Part shown: positions 52,852-61,261 of the stretch, in pieces
Layout of the letters: each line of letters opens with the position of its first letter
Position numbering within the stretch: position 1 is the first letter of the stretch
Assembly: GCA_023421735.1 (NCBI GenBank)
Contig: JAEZSP010000056.1
Span: 10,473 to 74,472, forward strand
Length of the DNA stretch: 64,000 nucleotides
DNA from: Bacillota bacterium
GTDB taxonomy: Bacteria > Bacillota_A > Clostridia > Christensenellales > Aristaeellaceae
Direction: 5' to 3'
The notes under the pieces: model-generated
What the model was told of the DNA's origin: nothing
Databases searched by the model: none
What the model saw: only the letters and a program-made list of their open reading frames with translations
Program-made: the position numbers and the translations under genes

Positions 52852-53590
52852 TGTGATGTCTCGTGAAGAGCGCCTTCTCGCGGACTGCGAGGACGCCATG
52901 TTTCGCCTTGCCGTTGCGCGTTTCGAGGTGCGTCGGGCGGAGGTGGTTTCGGCGGAAGCCGACGCGGGTGACGCATTGTTGACTCCAGAGGCCATGGATC
53001 ACGCGTATGAGATCGCCCGCCCACGCATCCTCAGGCGCGCGCGTAGGGAAGGATACCGCGGCGTGCGCCGCCGTCTGCTCTCGCGCGGCTCAACCATGGT
53101 TGCCATGCTGCTGGTTCTGGCGCTTGTGGGCGGCATTTCCGCGCTTGCCGTAAGCCCCGAGATGCGCCAAAGGCTCTCCCGCCTGCTCGTCGATCCGCAG
53201 ACGGAGTTTACGGCGTTTGAGATGGATCGATTGGACGAATACCCGCCACCCGATGTGCCGGACGAGTTCAAGGGAGACTTTTTCCCGAGCTACATACCGG
53301 CTGGGTTCATACGCACAGACGCATCCTGGTACACCGTCGTATATGAGTCCGAGGATGACCGACGGTTTTTTTATGATGACATGAATGAGAATACGTCGCT
53401 GAATCTCGACACCGAAAACGCGGAGGTGACCTACACAAAGGTGGGCGGCACCGATGCCATGCTCGTTCAGAAAAATGGAATGACAACGGTCGTCTGGTCA
53501 TTTGCGAATCACTATTTCTTGGTAAGCGGAATGGAAATGCCGGATGAAGTGATGAAGATTGCGGAATCGCTGGTCGTCATCGACCGATAA
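52838..53590 (+). CDS. DUF4367 membrane protein, probable anti-sigma factor
   Basis: 250 residues: a charged cytoplasmic N-terminal part (about 1-83), one membrane helix (about 86-106, MVAMLLVLALVGGISALAV) and an extracytoplasmic DUF4367 domain (about 125-250, FFPSYIPAGF, TYTKVGGTDAMLVQKN). Genes with this layout often directly follow ECF sigma genes and are thought to hold the sigma at the membrane until a signal arrives. No HxxxCxxC zinc anti-sigma motif is seen, so the role is inferred from position and topology. Confidence 0.75.
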   Translation: MAQSDVMSREERLLADCEDAMFRLAVARFEVRRAEVVSAEADAGDALLTPEAMDHAYEIARPRILRRARREGYRGVRRRLLSRGSTMVAMLLVLALVGGISALAVSPEMRQRLSRLLVDPQTEFTAFEMDRLDEYPPPDVPDEFKGDFFPSYIPAGFIRTDASWYTVVYESEDDRRFFYDDMNENTSLNLDTENAEVTYTKVGGTDAMLVQKNGMTTVVWSFANHYFLVSGMEMPDEVMKIAESLVVIDR

Positions 53591-53630
53591 AAGAGGCCCT
53601 CCCACGCGGATTTGCGCGGGAGGGTTTTTT
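53591..53630. terminator. Bidirectional terminator between DUF4367 gene and proS
   Basis: CCCTCCC (53597-53603) pairs with GGGAGGG (53618-53624), with three further pairs inside. On the plus strand six T follow (53625-53630). On the minus strand CCTCTTTTA follows, so it also ends the proS transcript. Confidence 0.8.
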
Positions 53631-55076
53631 CTAATATGCCTTCGCAAAGTAGATGATTTTTTTGGCTCCCTTTCCACAACAGACACAGGTTTTACCGGTC
53701 ATATCGGGCTGGTCGAAGGGCATGTTGCGGGAAGAGGCGTTGAACTTCTCCTTGATTGCGTCCTCGCAGCCCTGTTCGCCGCACCATGCGGATTTGACAA
53801 AGCCGTTCTGCACGCCCGCTTCTAATTCCTCCATGTTCGCCGCTTCCTTCGTATGCGCGGACATGAACGCCTTCGCTTGATCGTACATGGAAGTTTGAAT
53901 TTCCTCCAGCAACGCGCAGACCGTATTCTCGATGCCGTCCAGGGGTAAGGTCACCTTTTCAAGCGTATCGCGCCGCATGCACATCGCAACGCCGTTTTCG
54001 ATATCGCGGGGGCCAATCTCGAGTCGGACGGGCACGCCCTTCATTTCCCACTCATTGAACTTCCAGCCCGCGGAGTAGGTGTCGCGGTCATCGAGGTTCA
54101 CGCGCAGGCCGGCTTTCTCAAGCTGTGCCTTCAATTCGCGCGCCTTGTCAAGAACGCCTTCCTTGTGCGCCGCGATGGGCAGAATGACCACCTGAATGGG
54201 CGCAACGCGGGGGGGCAGCCTCAAGCCGCGGTCGTCGCCGTGCGTCATGATGATCGCGCCGATGAGCCGTGTGGACACGCCCCAGCTCGTTTCATTGACA
54301 TATTCCAGCTTTCCGCCCTTTGAGAGGAACTGGATGTTGAAGGCTTCCGCAAAGTTGGTTCCGAAATTATGCGAGGTGCCGGCCTGCAGCGCCTTTCCGT
54401 CGTTCATCATGGCCTCGATGGAGTATGTGGCGCGCGCGCCTGCGAACTTCTCCTTCTCGGTTTTCTGTCCGCAGATGACGGGGACGCCCAAAACAGTTTC
54501 GACGACCTCGCGGTACACCTCAAGCATGGTGAGGGTCTCCTCCTGCGCTTCCTCGGCGGTCTCGTGGATGGTATGGCCTTCCTGCCAAAGGAATTCGGAG
54601 GTGCGCAGGAAGGGGCGGGTGGTCTTTTCCCAGCGCATAACCGAGCACCACTGGTTGTATTTCATGGGCAGATCGCGCCAGGACTGCACCCATTTTGCGT
54701 ACATGGCGCAGAAAATGGTTTCGGATGTGGGGCGGATTGCCAGCCGTTCTTCGAGCTTTTCGTTGCCGCCCATCGTGACCCATGCGACCTCGGGCGCGAA
54801 GCCCTCCACGTGCTCTGCTTCCTTGAGGAGCAGACTCTCCGGAATCAACATGGGCATGTAGACATTCTGATGACCCGTTTCCTTAAACCGCTTGTCGAAC
54901 GCCTGCTGGATGAGTTCCCACACGGCGTAGCCATAGGGCTTTACGACCATGCAGCCACGCACCGGCGCATAGTCCACCAGATCGGTGCGCAGGATCACGT
55001 CCGTGTACCACTTGGAAAAATCTTCGCTGCGGGGCGTGATTTGCGTGACAAATTCCTGTTTGTCCTTCTTGCCCAT
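53631..55076 (-). CDS. proS: Prolyl-tRNA synthetase (short, archaeal/eukaryote-like form)
   Basis: 481 residues, class II. Class II motifs are seen around VRGCMVVKPYGYAVWELIQ, RPTSETIFCAMYAKWVQSWRD and the HGDDRGLRLPPRVAPIQV region; the C-terminal zinc-like end has TGKTCVCCGKGAKKIIYFAKAY. The editing domain of bacterial-type ProRS is absent, as in the ProS-type 3 group. The ATG at 55076 (MGKKDKQEF) follows GAGGAGGAAACGAAA. It is preceded by a T-box leader, so it responds to uncharged tRNA-Pro. Confidence 0.95.
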   Translation of the reverse strand: MGKKDKQEFVTQITPRSEDFSKWYTDVILRTDLVDYAPVRGCMVVKPYGYAVWELIQQAFDKRFKETGHQNVYMPMLIPESLLLKEAEHVEGFAPEVAWVTMGGNEKLEERLAIRPTSETIFCAMYAKWVQSWRDLPMKYNQWCSVMRWEKTTRPFLRTSEFLWQEGHTIHETAEEAQEETLTMLEVYREVVETVLGVPVICGQKTEKEKFAGARATYSIEAMMNDGKALQAGTSHNFGTNFAEAFNIQFLSKGGKLEYVNETSWGVSTRLIGAIIMTHGDDRGLRLPPRVAPIQVVILPIAAHKEGVLDKARELKAQLEKAGLRVNLDDRDTYSAGWKFNEWEMKGVPVRLEIGPRDIENGVAMCMRRDTLEKVTLPLDGIENTVCALLEEIQTSMYDQAKAFMSAHTKEAANMEELEAGVQNGFVKSAWCGEQGCEDAIKEKFNASSRNMPFDQPDMTGKTCVCCGKGAKKIIYFAKAY

Positions 55077-55088
55077 TTTCGTTTCCTC

Positions 55089-55335
55089 CTCAAAAAAATA
55101 CGCCCCGTCCACGCATGGACGAAGCAACGCTTCGCGGTACCACCAGGCTTGGGCGTTTCCGCCCACTCGCACGCCCTGTAACGGGAGCACCCGTCGGGCT
55201 TCCGCTTTGATGGAAAGCGTCGCCCGTGCGCTTGGGGAGCCGGAGCATCCGCGTTCCGCCCGCGTGCTTTTCAGCTTCCGCACGCTCTCTGAGGACAGTT
55301 CGCGGCGCTTTTCCCTTCATCGCGCCGTTGTATAT
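55089..55335 (-). promoter_or_regulatory. T-box riboswitch leader of proS
   Basis: On the minus strand stem I shows AGAGAGCG (55290-55283) and GCTGAAAA (55276-55268), a typical distal pair. The antiterminator T-box reads TGGTGGTACCGCG at 55145-55133. It is followed by a hairpin with GTCCATGCGTGGAC and a run of seven T (55098-55092), the terminator arm. A CCG triplet at 55243-55241 could be the Pro specifier, but I did not resolve the specifier loop. Uncharged tRNA-Pro would favour antitermination. Confidence 0.88.
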
Positions 55336-55341
55336 GCGCCC

Positions 55342-55370
55342 ATTATATGCAAATGGCGCCCTTTTTTCAA
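55342..55370 (-). promoter_or_regulatory. proS promoter
   Basis: On the minus strand TTGAAA (55365-55370), 17-bp spacer, TATAAT (55342-55347). It lies against the stop codon of the upstream gene at 55372. Confidence 0.75.
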
Positions 55371-55371
55371 G

Positions 55372-55893
55372 TTAAGAATTCATATCCTGCTCGCAGTACG
55401 CGTGCCGGAACCCTTCCATGTCGTCTGCGCGCGCCACGATTACGCCGTATTCGCGCAAGAACATCGTTTTCCCATTCGCATGCTCGAAAATGGCGGCCTT
55501 CACAATGTCCGAGAGTCCATCGAGATACCAGACTGTCCGATAATCCCAGTTTTTGAGAACCGCAAGCGCGCCGAGCGTGCGCGAGGGCGGGTTTTCACCG
55601 AAAAGCCGTTTTAATTCAGCAAAGATCGGCGCAGCCGCCTCGAGATCGTCGGAACAAATGATTGTTTCGCCCATCCGTTTGATTTCAGGGGCATTTTCGC
55701 GTACCATTCGATAGTATTCAAGGCGCACCTTCATCTGTTCCTCGTAGATCTGTTCCTCCGCCTCGATATGTCCGTCCGGCTCCGGCGCGCGCCGATACCG
55801 CCCCTTGACATAACTGCGGTTTGTGAACGCGCGGAAAACGAGCCAGCCGACCGTAAACGCGAGCAGGAGCAGAATTGCAACGACGAACGCCAT
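55372..55893 (-). CDS. Uncharacterised single-span membrane protein
   Basis: 173 residues with an N-terminal membrane helix (about 2-22, FVVAILLLLAFTVGWLVF), a basic stretch, a Glu-rich helix (about 40-70) and a soluble alpha/beta C-terminal part (about 75-173). The order suggests a cytoplasmic domain anchored by its N-terminus. No family recognised. It starts 2 bp after the HD-domain gene, with which it is probably cotranscribed. Its C-terminal half holds a single Cys and no repeated motif. Confidence 0.55.
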   Translation of the reverse strand: MAFVVAILLLLAFTVGWLVFRAFTNRSYVKGRYRRAPEPDGHIEAEEQIYEEQMKVRLEYYRMVRENAPEIKRMGETIICSDDLEAAAPIFAELKRLFGENPPSRTLGALAVLKNWDYRTVWYLDGLSDIVKAAIFEHANGKTMFLREYGVIVARADDMEGFRHAYCEQDMNS

Positions 55894-55895
55894 CG

Positions 55896-56468
55896 CTATG
55901 CGTCGGTGCCGAGAAGGCCAATATCGGCTGCGACCTCGCGCATGCCGAGGATCGTTTCGGTGATGACATCCTGAAGGGGCATGTTGATCATGTCGCAGCC
56001 CTTTTCGATGACGGAGCGGTCGACACCCGCCGCAAACGATTTTGTCTTATACTTCTTTTTGACCGATGCATATTCCAGATCCATCACGCTCTTGGATGGG
56101 CGCATGATCGCCGCAGCAGCGATGAGTCCGGTCAGTTCGTCGATCGTGAACAGCACCTTTGCCATGTCGGTCTCGGGCTCAATGTCCGAGCAGATGCCCC
56201 AGCCGTGGCTCGCGAGTTGGCGCGCAAAGTCCTCGTCCACGCCGTGCTGTGCAAAGAGTTCCAGGCACTTCGCGCAGTGTTCATCCGGCCACTTTTCGTA
56301 GTCTAAATCGTGCAGAAGGCCCGCCGCACCCCAGAGATCCGGGTCGCCGCCAAATTTATGCGCAAAATGGCGCATCACGCCTTCGACGGTCTTCGCATGC
56401 GTCAAAAGCGCCGGACTCTCGTTGTATGTCGTTAGGATCTTCCACGCTTCATCTCTCGTCGGAATCAT
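55896..56468 (-). CDS. HDIG-domain hydrolase
   Basis: 190 residues. HD-fold motifs are HAKTVEGVMRHFA (about 24-36), LLHDLDYEKWPDEHC (about 51-65) with the His-Asp pair, and a later ASHGWG. The HDIG form probably hydrolyses a phosphoester, but the substrate is unknown. It starts 2 nt after the dUTPase-like stop, behind GCGGAGGTTTGAA. A longer in-frame extension overlaps the upstream gene. Confidence 0.8.
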   Translation of the reverse strand: MIPTRDEAWKILTTYNESPALLTHAKTVEGVMRHFAHKFGGDPDLWGAAGLLHDLDYEKWPDEHCAKCLELFAQHGVDEDFARQLASHGWGICSDIEPETDMAKVLFTIDELTGLIAAAAIMRPSKSVMDLEYASVKKKYKTKSFAAGVDRSVIEKGCDMINMPLQDVITETILGMREVAADIGLLGTDA

Positions 56469-56469
56469 T

Positions 56470-56844
56470 TCAAACCTCCGCTTGCTCGCCCGCCGCATAA
56501 CCCGGCTTTTGCGATTTGCCGTGCTGGCGGTCGAAATTTTCCTTGTTCTTGTCCATGTATCTGCCGAACAGCTCGTCCGCGTCCATGCCCGCGCGCTGCG
56601 CCATGCTGATTAAGAAGTGGAGCATGTCCACGATCTCGCCCTTGAGTTCTTCCGGATCGCGCTTCACCGGGTTTTTCCACCACTTGAAATTCGTTTCATC
56701 CAGCGCCTCCGCAAGCTCCGAAAGCAGCGCCAATGTCAGATGCTGCTGCCAATCATCCGCCGTCCAATTTTCTAAGTGCCGAAGCGTCGTAATTTCCTCG
56801 TTCAGCGCGGCCTGCATGTCAAAGATGGTGTCGAGTTTATCCAT
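56470..56844 (-). CDS. dUTPase-like all-alpha NTP pyrophosphohydrolase
   Basis: 124 residues. The MazG/dimeric-dUTPase-like motifs are LLSELAEALDETNFKWWKNP (about 42-61, first EExxE part) and LKGEIVDMLHFLISMAQRAG (about 68-87, second ExxD part). It probably removes pyrophosphate from dUTP or another dNTP to clean the pool. ATG at 56844 follows GGAGGTATT. A longer in-frame extension reaches into the glyA terminator and is not used. Confidence 0.82.
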   Translation of the reverse strand: MDKLDTIFDMQAALNEEITTLRHLENWTADDWQQHLTLALLSELAEALDETNFKWWKNPVKRDPEELKGEIVDMLHFLISMAQRAGMDADELFGRYMDKNKENFDRQHGKSQKPGYAAGEQAEV

Positions 56845-56910
56845 AATACCTCCAGTATGTGGGACGCAGGAGGCGGTGCTCGTCCCTTGCACATTCCATA
56901 GCGGGTCTGT

Positions 56911-56954
56911 CAAAGATCGGATCGCTCGGGGATTAGGCGCCCGAGCGGTCCGAT
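56911..56954 (-). terminator. Probable terminator after glyA
   Basis: ATCGGATCGCTCGGG (56916-56930) pairs with CCCGAGCGGTCCGAT (56940-56954) with one mismatch or wobble. On the minus strand CTTTG follows, a weak T run. The stem repeats much of the hairpin at 21724-21751. Confidence 0.5.
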
Positions 56955-56963
56955 GGCGTTCCC

Positions 56964-58208
56964 TTATGCCTCTTCGTAGAGCGGATATTTTCCGCACAGC
57001 GCAAGGGCGCGCTCCTTCACGCCGGGGACGGCGTCTGCACCGCCGAAGACGACGTCCGCGATCATGTCCGCGATGAGCGCCATGTCGGATTCAACCATGC
57101 CGCGGGAGGTGACGGCGGGGGTGCCGATGCGCACGCCCGAGGTGATGGTGGGCTTTCTGGTCTCATTGGGGACGGTATTTTTATTGAGGGTGATGTTTGC
57201 CTCTCCGAGAAGGGTTTCCAACTTTTTGCCGGACATGGGCAGGCCTGTGAGATCGACGAGCATCAGGTGGTTGTCGGTGCCGCCGGAGACAAGCTTTACG
57301 CCGCGCGCGATCAAACCGGATGCGAGCGCCTGCGCGTTCAGGACGATTTGGTGCTGATACACTTTGAAGGAATCGGAAAGCGCCTCGCCGAAGCAGACGG
57401 CCTTTGATGCGATGACATGCATGAGCGGGCCGCCCTGCGTGCCGGGGAAGATGGCCTTGTCAAGCGCCTTGCCGTATTCTTCGCGCGCGAGGATCATGCC
57501 GCCGCGCGGACCGCGCAGCGTCTTATGGGTGGTGGTGGTGGTCACGTCCGCATAGGGGATGGGCGATTCGTGCTCGCCTGCGGCAACCAACCCCGCGATG
57601 TGCGCCATATCGACCATCAGGTATGCGCCGACCTCGTCGCAGATCGCGCGGAATTTTGCAAAATCGAGTTTGCGGGGATACGCGCTTGCACCCGCAACGA
57701 TCATTTTGGGCTTGCATTCGAGGGCAATTTTGCGCACCTCGTCATAATCGATCTGCTCGGTATCGCCGCTCACGCCGTAGGGAACGAAATGGAAGTATTT
57801 GCCGGACATGTTTGCGAGGCTTCCGTGGGTGAGATGTCCGCCGTGCGAAAGGCTCATGCCCATCACGGTGTCGCCGGGCGTCAACAGCGCATAATAGACG
57901 GCCATGTTCGCCTGCGCACCGGAATGCGGTTGAACGTTCGCGTAATCAGCGCCGAAGAGTTCCTTGGCGCGATCGCGCGCGATCTCTTCCACGACGTCCA
58001 CGAATTCGCAGCCACCATAATAGCGATGTCCCGGGTACCCTTCCGCGTACTTGTTCGTCAGATGCGAACCCATCGCCGCCATCACGGCCGGGCTGACGAA
58101 ATTTTCGGATGCGATCAGCTCAATATGGTCGCGCTGGCGCTTCAGTTCGTCCGCCATGGCAGCAAAGACCGCCGGATCCGCCTTCCGTATGATTTCCATA
58201 TACTCCAT
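56964..58208 (-). CDS. glyA: Serine hydroxymethyltransferase
   Basis: 414 residues, full length. It converts serine and tetrahydrofolate to glycine and methylene-THF using PLP. The N-terminal [18 protein letters not shown], the YGGCEFVD loop and the PLP Lys in [15 protein letters not shown] are present. The ATG at 58208 ([12 protein letters not shown]) follows AAAGGGGGACGACGGAT. The promoter is at 58240-58268. Confidence 0.96.
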   Translation of the reverse strand: MEYMEIIRKADPAVFAAMADELKRQRDHIELIASENFVSPAVMAAMGSHLTNKYAEGYPGHRYYGGCEFVDVVEEIARDRAKELFGADYANVQPHSGAQANMAVYYALLTPGDTVMGMSLSHGGHLTHGSLANMSGKYFHFVPYGVSGDTEQIDYDEVRKIALECKPKMIVAGASAYPRKLDFAKFRAICDEVGAYLMVDMAHIAGLVAAGEHESPIPYADVTTTTTHKTLRGPRGGMILAREEYGKALDKAIFPGTQGGPLMHVIASKAVCFGEALSDSFKVYQHQIVLNAQALASGLIARGVKLVSGGTDNHLMLVDLTGLPMSGKKLETLLGEANITLNKNTVPNETRKPTITSGVRIGTPAVTSRGMVESDMALIADMIADVVFGGADAVPGVKERALALCGKYPLYEEA

Positions 58209-58239
58209 ATCCGTCGTCCCCCTTTTGGAATGTTCTTTC

Positions 58240-58268
58240 ATTATATGGCAATGTTTCGCGGGCTTCAA
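58240..58268 (-). promoter_or_regulatory. glyA promoter
   Basis: On the minus strand TTGAAG (58263-58268), 17-bp spacer, TATAAT (58240-58245). The -35 overlaps the end of the acyltransferase gene. Confidence 0.75.
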
Positions 58269-59407
58269 GACCGCCGTATACACTTCTTTGTTAGCTTTTC
58301 GGTCACGGGCCTTTCAAACAAATATGTCAATAAGGCCGCGAGAAGAATGGATAAAAGAAAGCAGATGATTGTGTAATTCAGCTGCCATCCGGGTTCCGGC
58401 GTGGCACTCGGGTTATCTGTGACATAGTTCGGGAATTTCCATTCCTTGAGCTTTGTCGCGAGCACTTGGTGCCATATATAGACGTTGTAAGAGAGGAGAG
58501 ACAAAAACCGCGTCACCGGATTTCCGAACAACTTTCTTATATATAGGAAGGAACGTTCGCAGGATACGAGCAAAAGCGCGCCCGTCGCCGAGAGCTCAAA
58601 CCGCCGGGAAAGCTGACCAAGCTTGCGCAGTTCATAGGGAAAGGAGTCGAGAAACTGTCCCTGCATGATTCGCCATAGGCTAACAAGCGCGAGCGCGGAC
58701 AATGCGGTGAAAAGCGCCATCGTAAACTTCGTGTCCGCCCGCTTTTCAAGTTCGGCAGTGATGGCCGCCGCGAGCATACCGTTTGCGTACACGTCAAGCA
58801 TTGCCGGGAGCTGATTGAGCCAGATATCGAGGTTTTGCTGCCGCTCAATGAACAGCGTGCGAAACAGAACCGAAAACAGCGCCATGCCTGCGTAGGTCAA
58901 GAGCGGCTTTTTCCGAAACGCGAGCGCGACGAGCGGGAAGATGAGATAAAACTGCATCTCGATGGCGAGCGTCCAAAGAACCACGTTCAACCGCGTCGAG
59001 ACGTAGGTGTCCATGAAAAAAGTGTGGGTGAACGTAAGGTGCGTCAAAAGATCCTTCCACATCGCCGCGTGCGTCGCATATTCGCGGCCCGGAAGGGCGA
59101 AGGCAAACAGCATTACAAAGACGCTCAGGTAATAACTCGGCACGATGCGGATCAGACGCCTGATGTAATAATCCCGTGTGCGCAGTTCTTTCCCGCGCGC
59201 GATGGGAAGATACAGCAGATACCCGCTGAGCATCAGCATGATGTCGACAAAGAGGTATCCTGTGCGCGCGACCGCCGTGAAATCCGCAGTGATCCCGCCG
59301 ACATGCAGGACGGGCGGGAGCCAGCTCTGCTGCCAGATGTGGAACCACATAACCAGCCCGATCGCCAGAACGCGCACCCCGTCCGGCGCATAAAGCCTGT
59401 CCTTCAT
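58265..59407 (-). CDS. Acyltransferase_3 family membrane protein
   Basis: 380 residues with about ten membrane helices. The family pattern is [20 protein letters not shown] at the N-terminus (catalytic-type His), [16 protein letters not shown] and [13 protein letters not shown]. These proteins transfer acetyl or other acyl groups onto cell-surface glycans, peptidoglycan or lipids. The acceptor is unknown. The ATG at 59407 follows GGGAGGGATCTTC. It is divergent from the NUDIX gene. Confidence 0.85.
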   Translation of the reverse strand: MKDRLYAPDGVRVLAIGLVMWFHIWQQSWLPPVLHVGGITADFTAVARTGYLFVDIMLMLSGYLLYLPIARGKELRTRDYYIRRLIRIVPSYYLSVFVMLFAFALPGREYATHAAMWKDLLTHLTFTHTFFMDTYVSTRLNVVLWTLAIEMQFYLIFPLVALAFRKKPLLTYAGMALFSVLFRTLFIERQQNLDIWLNQLPAMLDVYANGMLAAAITAELEKRADTKFTMALFTALSALALVSLWRIMQGQFLDSFPYELRKLGQLSRRFELSATGALLLVSCERSFLYIRKLFGNPVTRFLSLLSYNVYIWHQVLATKLKEWKFPNYVTDNPSATPEPGWQLNYTIICFLLSILLAALLTYLFERPVTEKLTKKCIRRS

Positions 59408-59425
59408 GAAGATCCCTCCCATCCT

Positions 59426-59477
59426 ATTATAGCATTGACGCATCGCGCTTGACAAATCCTCCGCGCTCGGCTATCAT
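59426..59477. promoter_or_regulatory. Overlapping divergent promoters (acyltransferase and NUDIX-ruvCA)
   Basis: Plus strand: TTGACA (59449-59454), 17-bp spacer, TATCAT (59472-59477). Minus strand: TTGTCA (59450-59455), 18-bp spacer, TATAAT (59426-59431). The two -35 boxes share five bases, so the polymerases cannot bind both at once. Confidence 0.7.
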
Positions 59478-59484
59478 CGAATTC

Positions 59485-59952
59485 ATGAAAAGACTTCTGA
59501 TGAAGGCGTGGAAAAAGCTACCGATTCCCTTTTTCGCGCGCCGCATGTTTACATATCTCTCCAACTTTCGCTTTCCAATCGGGGTCAACGGCGTCATCAC
59601 GAACGCGGCGGACGAGGTGCTGCTCTTTATGCACACCTATCGCCGGGTGCCGTGGGGCATGCCCAGCGGATGGATGAAGCGAGAGGATCCCGCGCAAGGG
59701 TTGATCCGCGAGGTGCGGGAGGAATCCGGACTTGAAATTGCCGTTGACCGCGTGGCGCATGTCTGGCACGAAAAAAATGTCTACGGCGTGCATGCCGCCG
59801 GCATCCTGTTTGTCGGGCACGTCGTGGGCGGTGCGTTCCGCCCGAGTGCCGAGGTCTCGGATTGCGGCTTTTTCCCGTTGGGCAAGTGGCCAAATGGCAT
59901 GCGCAACGATCAAAAAAAGATGATTTTGCGTGCGCTGGAGGATAAAAAATGA
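59485..59952 (+). CDS. NUDIX hydrolase, possibly leaderless
   Basis: 155 residues. The Nudix box reads GWMKREDPAQGLIREVREES (about 66-85), one residue shorter than the usual loop, while the REVREES catalytic helix is intact. The substrate is unknown. The ATG at 59485 is only 8 nt after the -10 box and has no ribosome site, so the transcript probably starts at or next to the ATG. Its stop overlaps ruvC by 4 nt. The N-terminal 30 residues are basic. Confidence 0.82.
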   Translation: MKRLLMKAWKKLPIPFFARRMFTYLSNFRFPIGVNGVITNAADEVLLFMHTYRRVPWGMPSGWMKREDPAQGLIREVREESGLEIAVDRVAHVWHEKNVYGVHAAGILFVGHVVGGAFRPSAEVSDCGFFPLGKWPNGMRNDQKKMILRALEDKK

Positions 59953-60443
59953 TCATTCTCGGCATCGATCCCGGCCTTGCGACCATGGGGTATGGCATCA
60001 TCGAGGTTTTGGGTGATAAGAGGCGCGTCGTTCAGTACGGCACGCTCAATACCAAGGCCAAATCGCCCACGCCCCAGCGGCTCAGGACAATCTTCAAGGG
60101 TGTGACGGAATTGATTGAGATGTATCGCCCCGAGGATGTCGCCTTTGAAGAACTCTTTTTTTCGAAAAACGTCACAACGGGCATGTCGGTCAGCGCGGCG
60201 CGCGGCGCTGCCATCGTTGCGGCGGCGGAAAAGAGCGAAAATCTTTACGAATACACGCCCATGCAGATCAAGCAGGCCGTCACCGGCTATGGCGGCGCGG
60301 ACAAGCACCAGGTGCAGCAGATGGTGCGCCTGCTCCTCAATATGGAGGAAATCGCACGCCCGGACGACGCCGCGGACGCGCTCGCGGTGGCCCTCACGCA
60401 CGCCAACAGCATGAACATGAAAAAGCTCTTTAAAATCAAGTAG
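59949..60443 (+). CDS. ruvC: Holliday junction endonuclease RuvC
   Basis: 164 residues. The four catalytic acids are Asp7 (GIDPG), Glu67 or Glu68 (AFEELFF), Asp140 and Asp143 (PDDAADALA). It cuts Holliday junctions during recombination. It overlaps the NUDIX gene and is followed after 12 bp by ruvA. No ruvB follows, although ruvB normally accompanies ruvA. Confidence 0.95.
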   Translation: MIILGIDPGLATMGYGIIEVLGDKRRVVQYGTLNTKAKSPTPQRLRTIFKGVTELIEMYRPEDVAFEELFFSKNVTTGMSVSAARGAAIVAAAEKSENLYEYTPMQIKQAVTGYGGADKHQVQQMVRLLLNMEEIARPDDAADALAVALTHANSMNMKKLFKIK

Positions 60444-60455
60444 CGGGGGAACCTT

Positions 60456-61043
60456 ATGTACGCACATATCGAGGGTACCGTCTCCGAAAAATGGCAGGAC
60501 GCCGTGGTGTTGGACGCGCACGGCGTCGGGTATCTCCTCATGGTTTCATCGGCGACGCTCGCATTGGCGCCCGCCGTCGGCGAAATGTGGAAGCTTTACA
60601 CCATATTGAATGTCCGCGAGGACGCGATGGAGCTCTTCGGATTTTACAGTCGCGAGGAAAAGAGCATGTACGAGCGATTGCGCGGCGTGAGCGGCATCGG
60701 CCCGCGCACCGCGCTTTCGATCCTTTCCGCACTCTCCGTGCGGGATATCTCGATCGCACTCGTGACGGGCGATTCGAATGCGCTGACCCGCGTACCGGGG
60801 ATCGGTAAAAAGACCGCGCAGCGGTTGGTGCTCGAGCTCAAGGACAAGGTTGAGGATTCTGAGCTGACCGGGGGCGACGTTTCGCCGGCTGTTGCAAAGA
60901 ACGGCCCGGAGGCGGAAGCCATCGCCGCGCTCATCTCGCTGGGATATGCTTCGTCCGAGGCCGCGCGCGCGGTCTCGAAGGTCGCCGGGCAGACGGATCG
61001 GGCGGACGAACTCATCTTCCTTGCGCTCAAGGGGCTGGGCTGA
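60456..61043 (+). CDS. ruvA: Holliday junction branch migration protein RuvA
   Basis: 195 residues with the N-terminal OB domain (about 1-62), two helix-hairpin-helix motifs (GVSGIGPRTALSILSAL and RVPGIGKKTAQRLVLEL) and a C-terminal UBA-like RuvB-binding domain (about 148-195). It binds Holliday junctions with RuvB. The C-terminal domain is intact, so a ruvB elsewhere in the genome is expected. Confidence 0.95.
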   Translation: MYAHIEGTVSEKWQDAVVLDAHGVGYLLMVSSATLALAPAVGEMWKLYTILNVREDAMELFGFYSREEKSMYERLRGVSGIGPRTALSILSALSVRDISIALVTGDSNALTRVPGIGKKTAQRLVLELKDKVEDSELTGGDVSPAVAKNGPEAEAIAALISLGYASSEAARAVSKVAGQTDRADELIFLALKGLG

Positions 61044-61261
61044 TTGAGCGCTCATCTACGACGGAACCGCGTTTCCGACGATCCTTTTCATCTCTTGTTT
61101 TGTCATCTGACGAATAATCCGCACATCATCGCACCACTTCATTTGTGCGGTATTGCAATCTGCGGGACGGCGTTGCCGCCCCCATGCATTTCGCCGCCAC
61201 GCGCATGTGCGTGCGATGCAGTTCTAATTGCAAGCAGGCGCCGCACAGGGCAAGCCTTTTT
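61044..61261. other. Spacer where ruvB would be expected
   Basis: No coding region and no RuvB motif on any frame. A run of seven T at about 61258-61264 follows a poorly paired GCAGGC/GCAAGCC hairpin and may end the ruvCA transcript. Confidence 0.35.

Noticed and set aside
55890..56000. tRNA or small RNA next to the T-box region
   Set aside because: No cloverleaf arms or GGTTCGAATCC-type T-arm were found here or elsewhere in the window.
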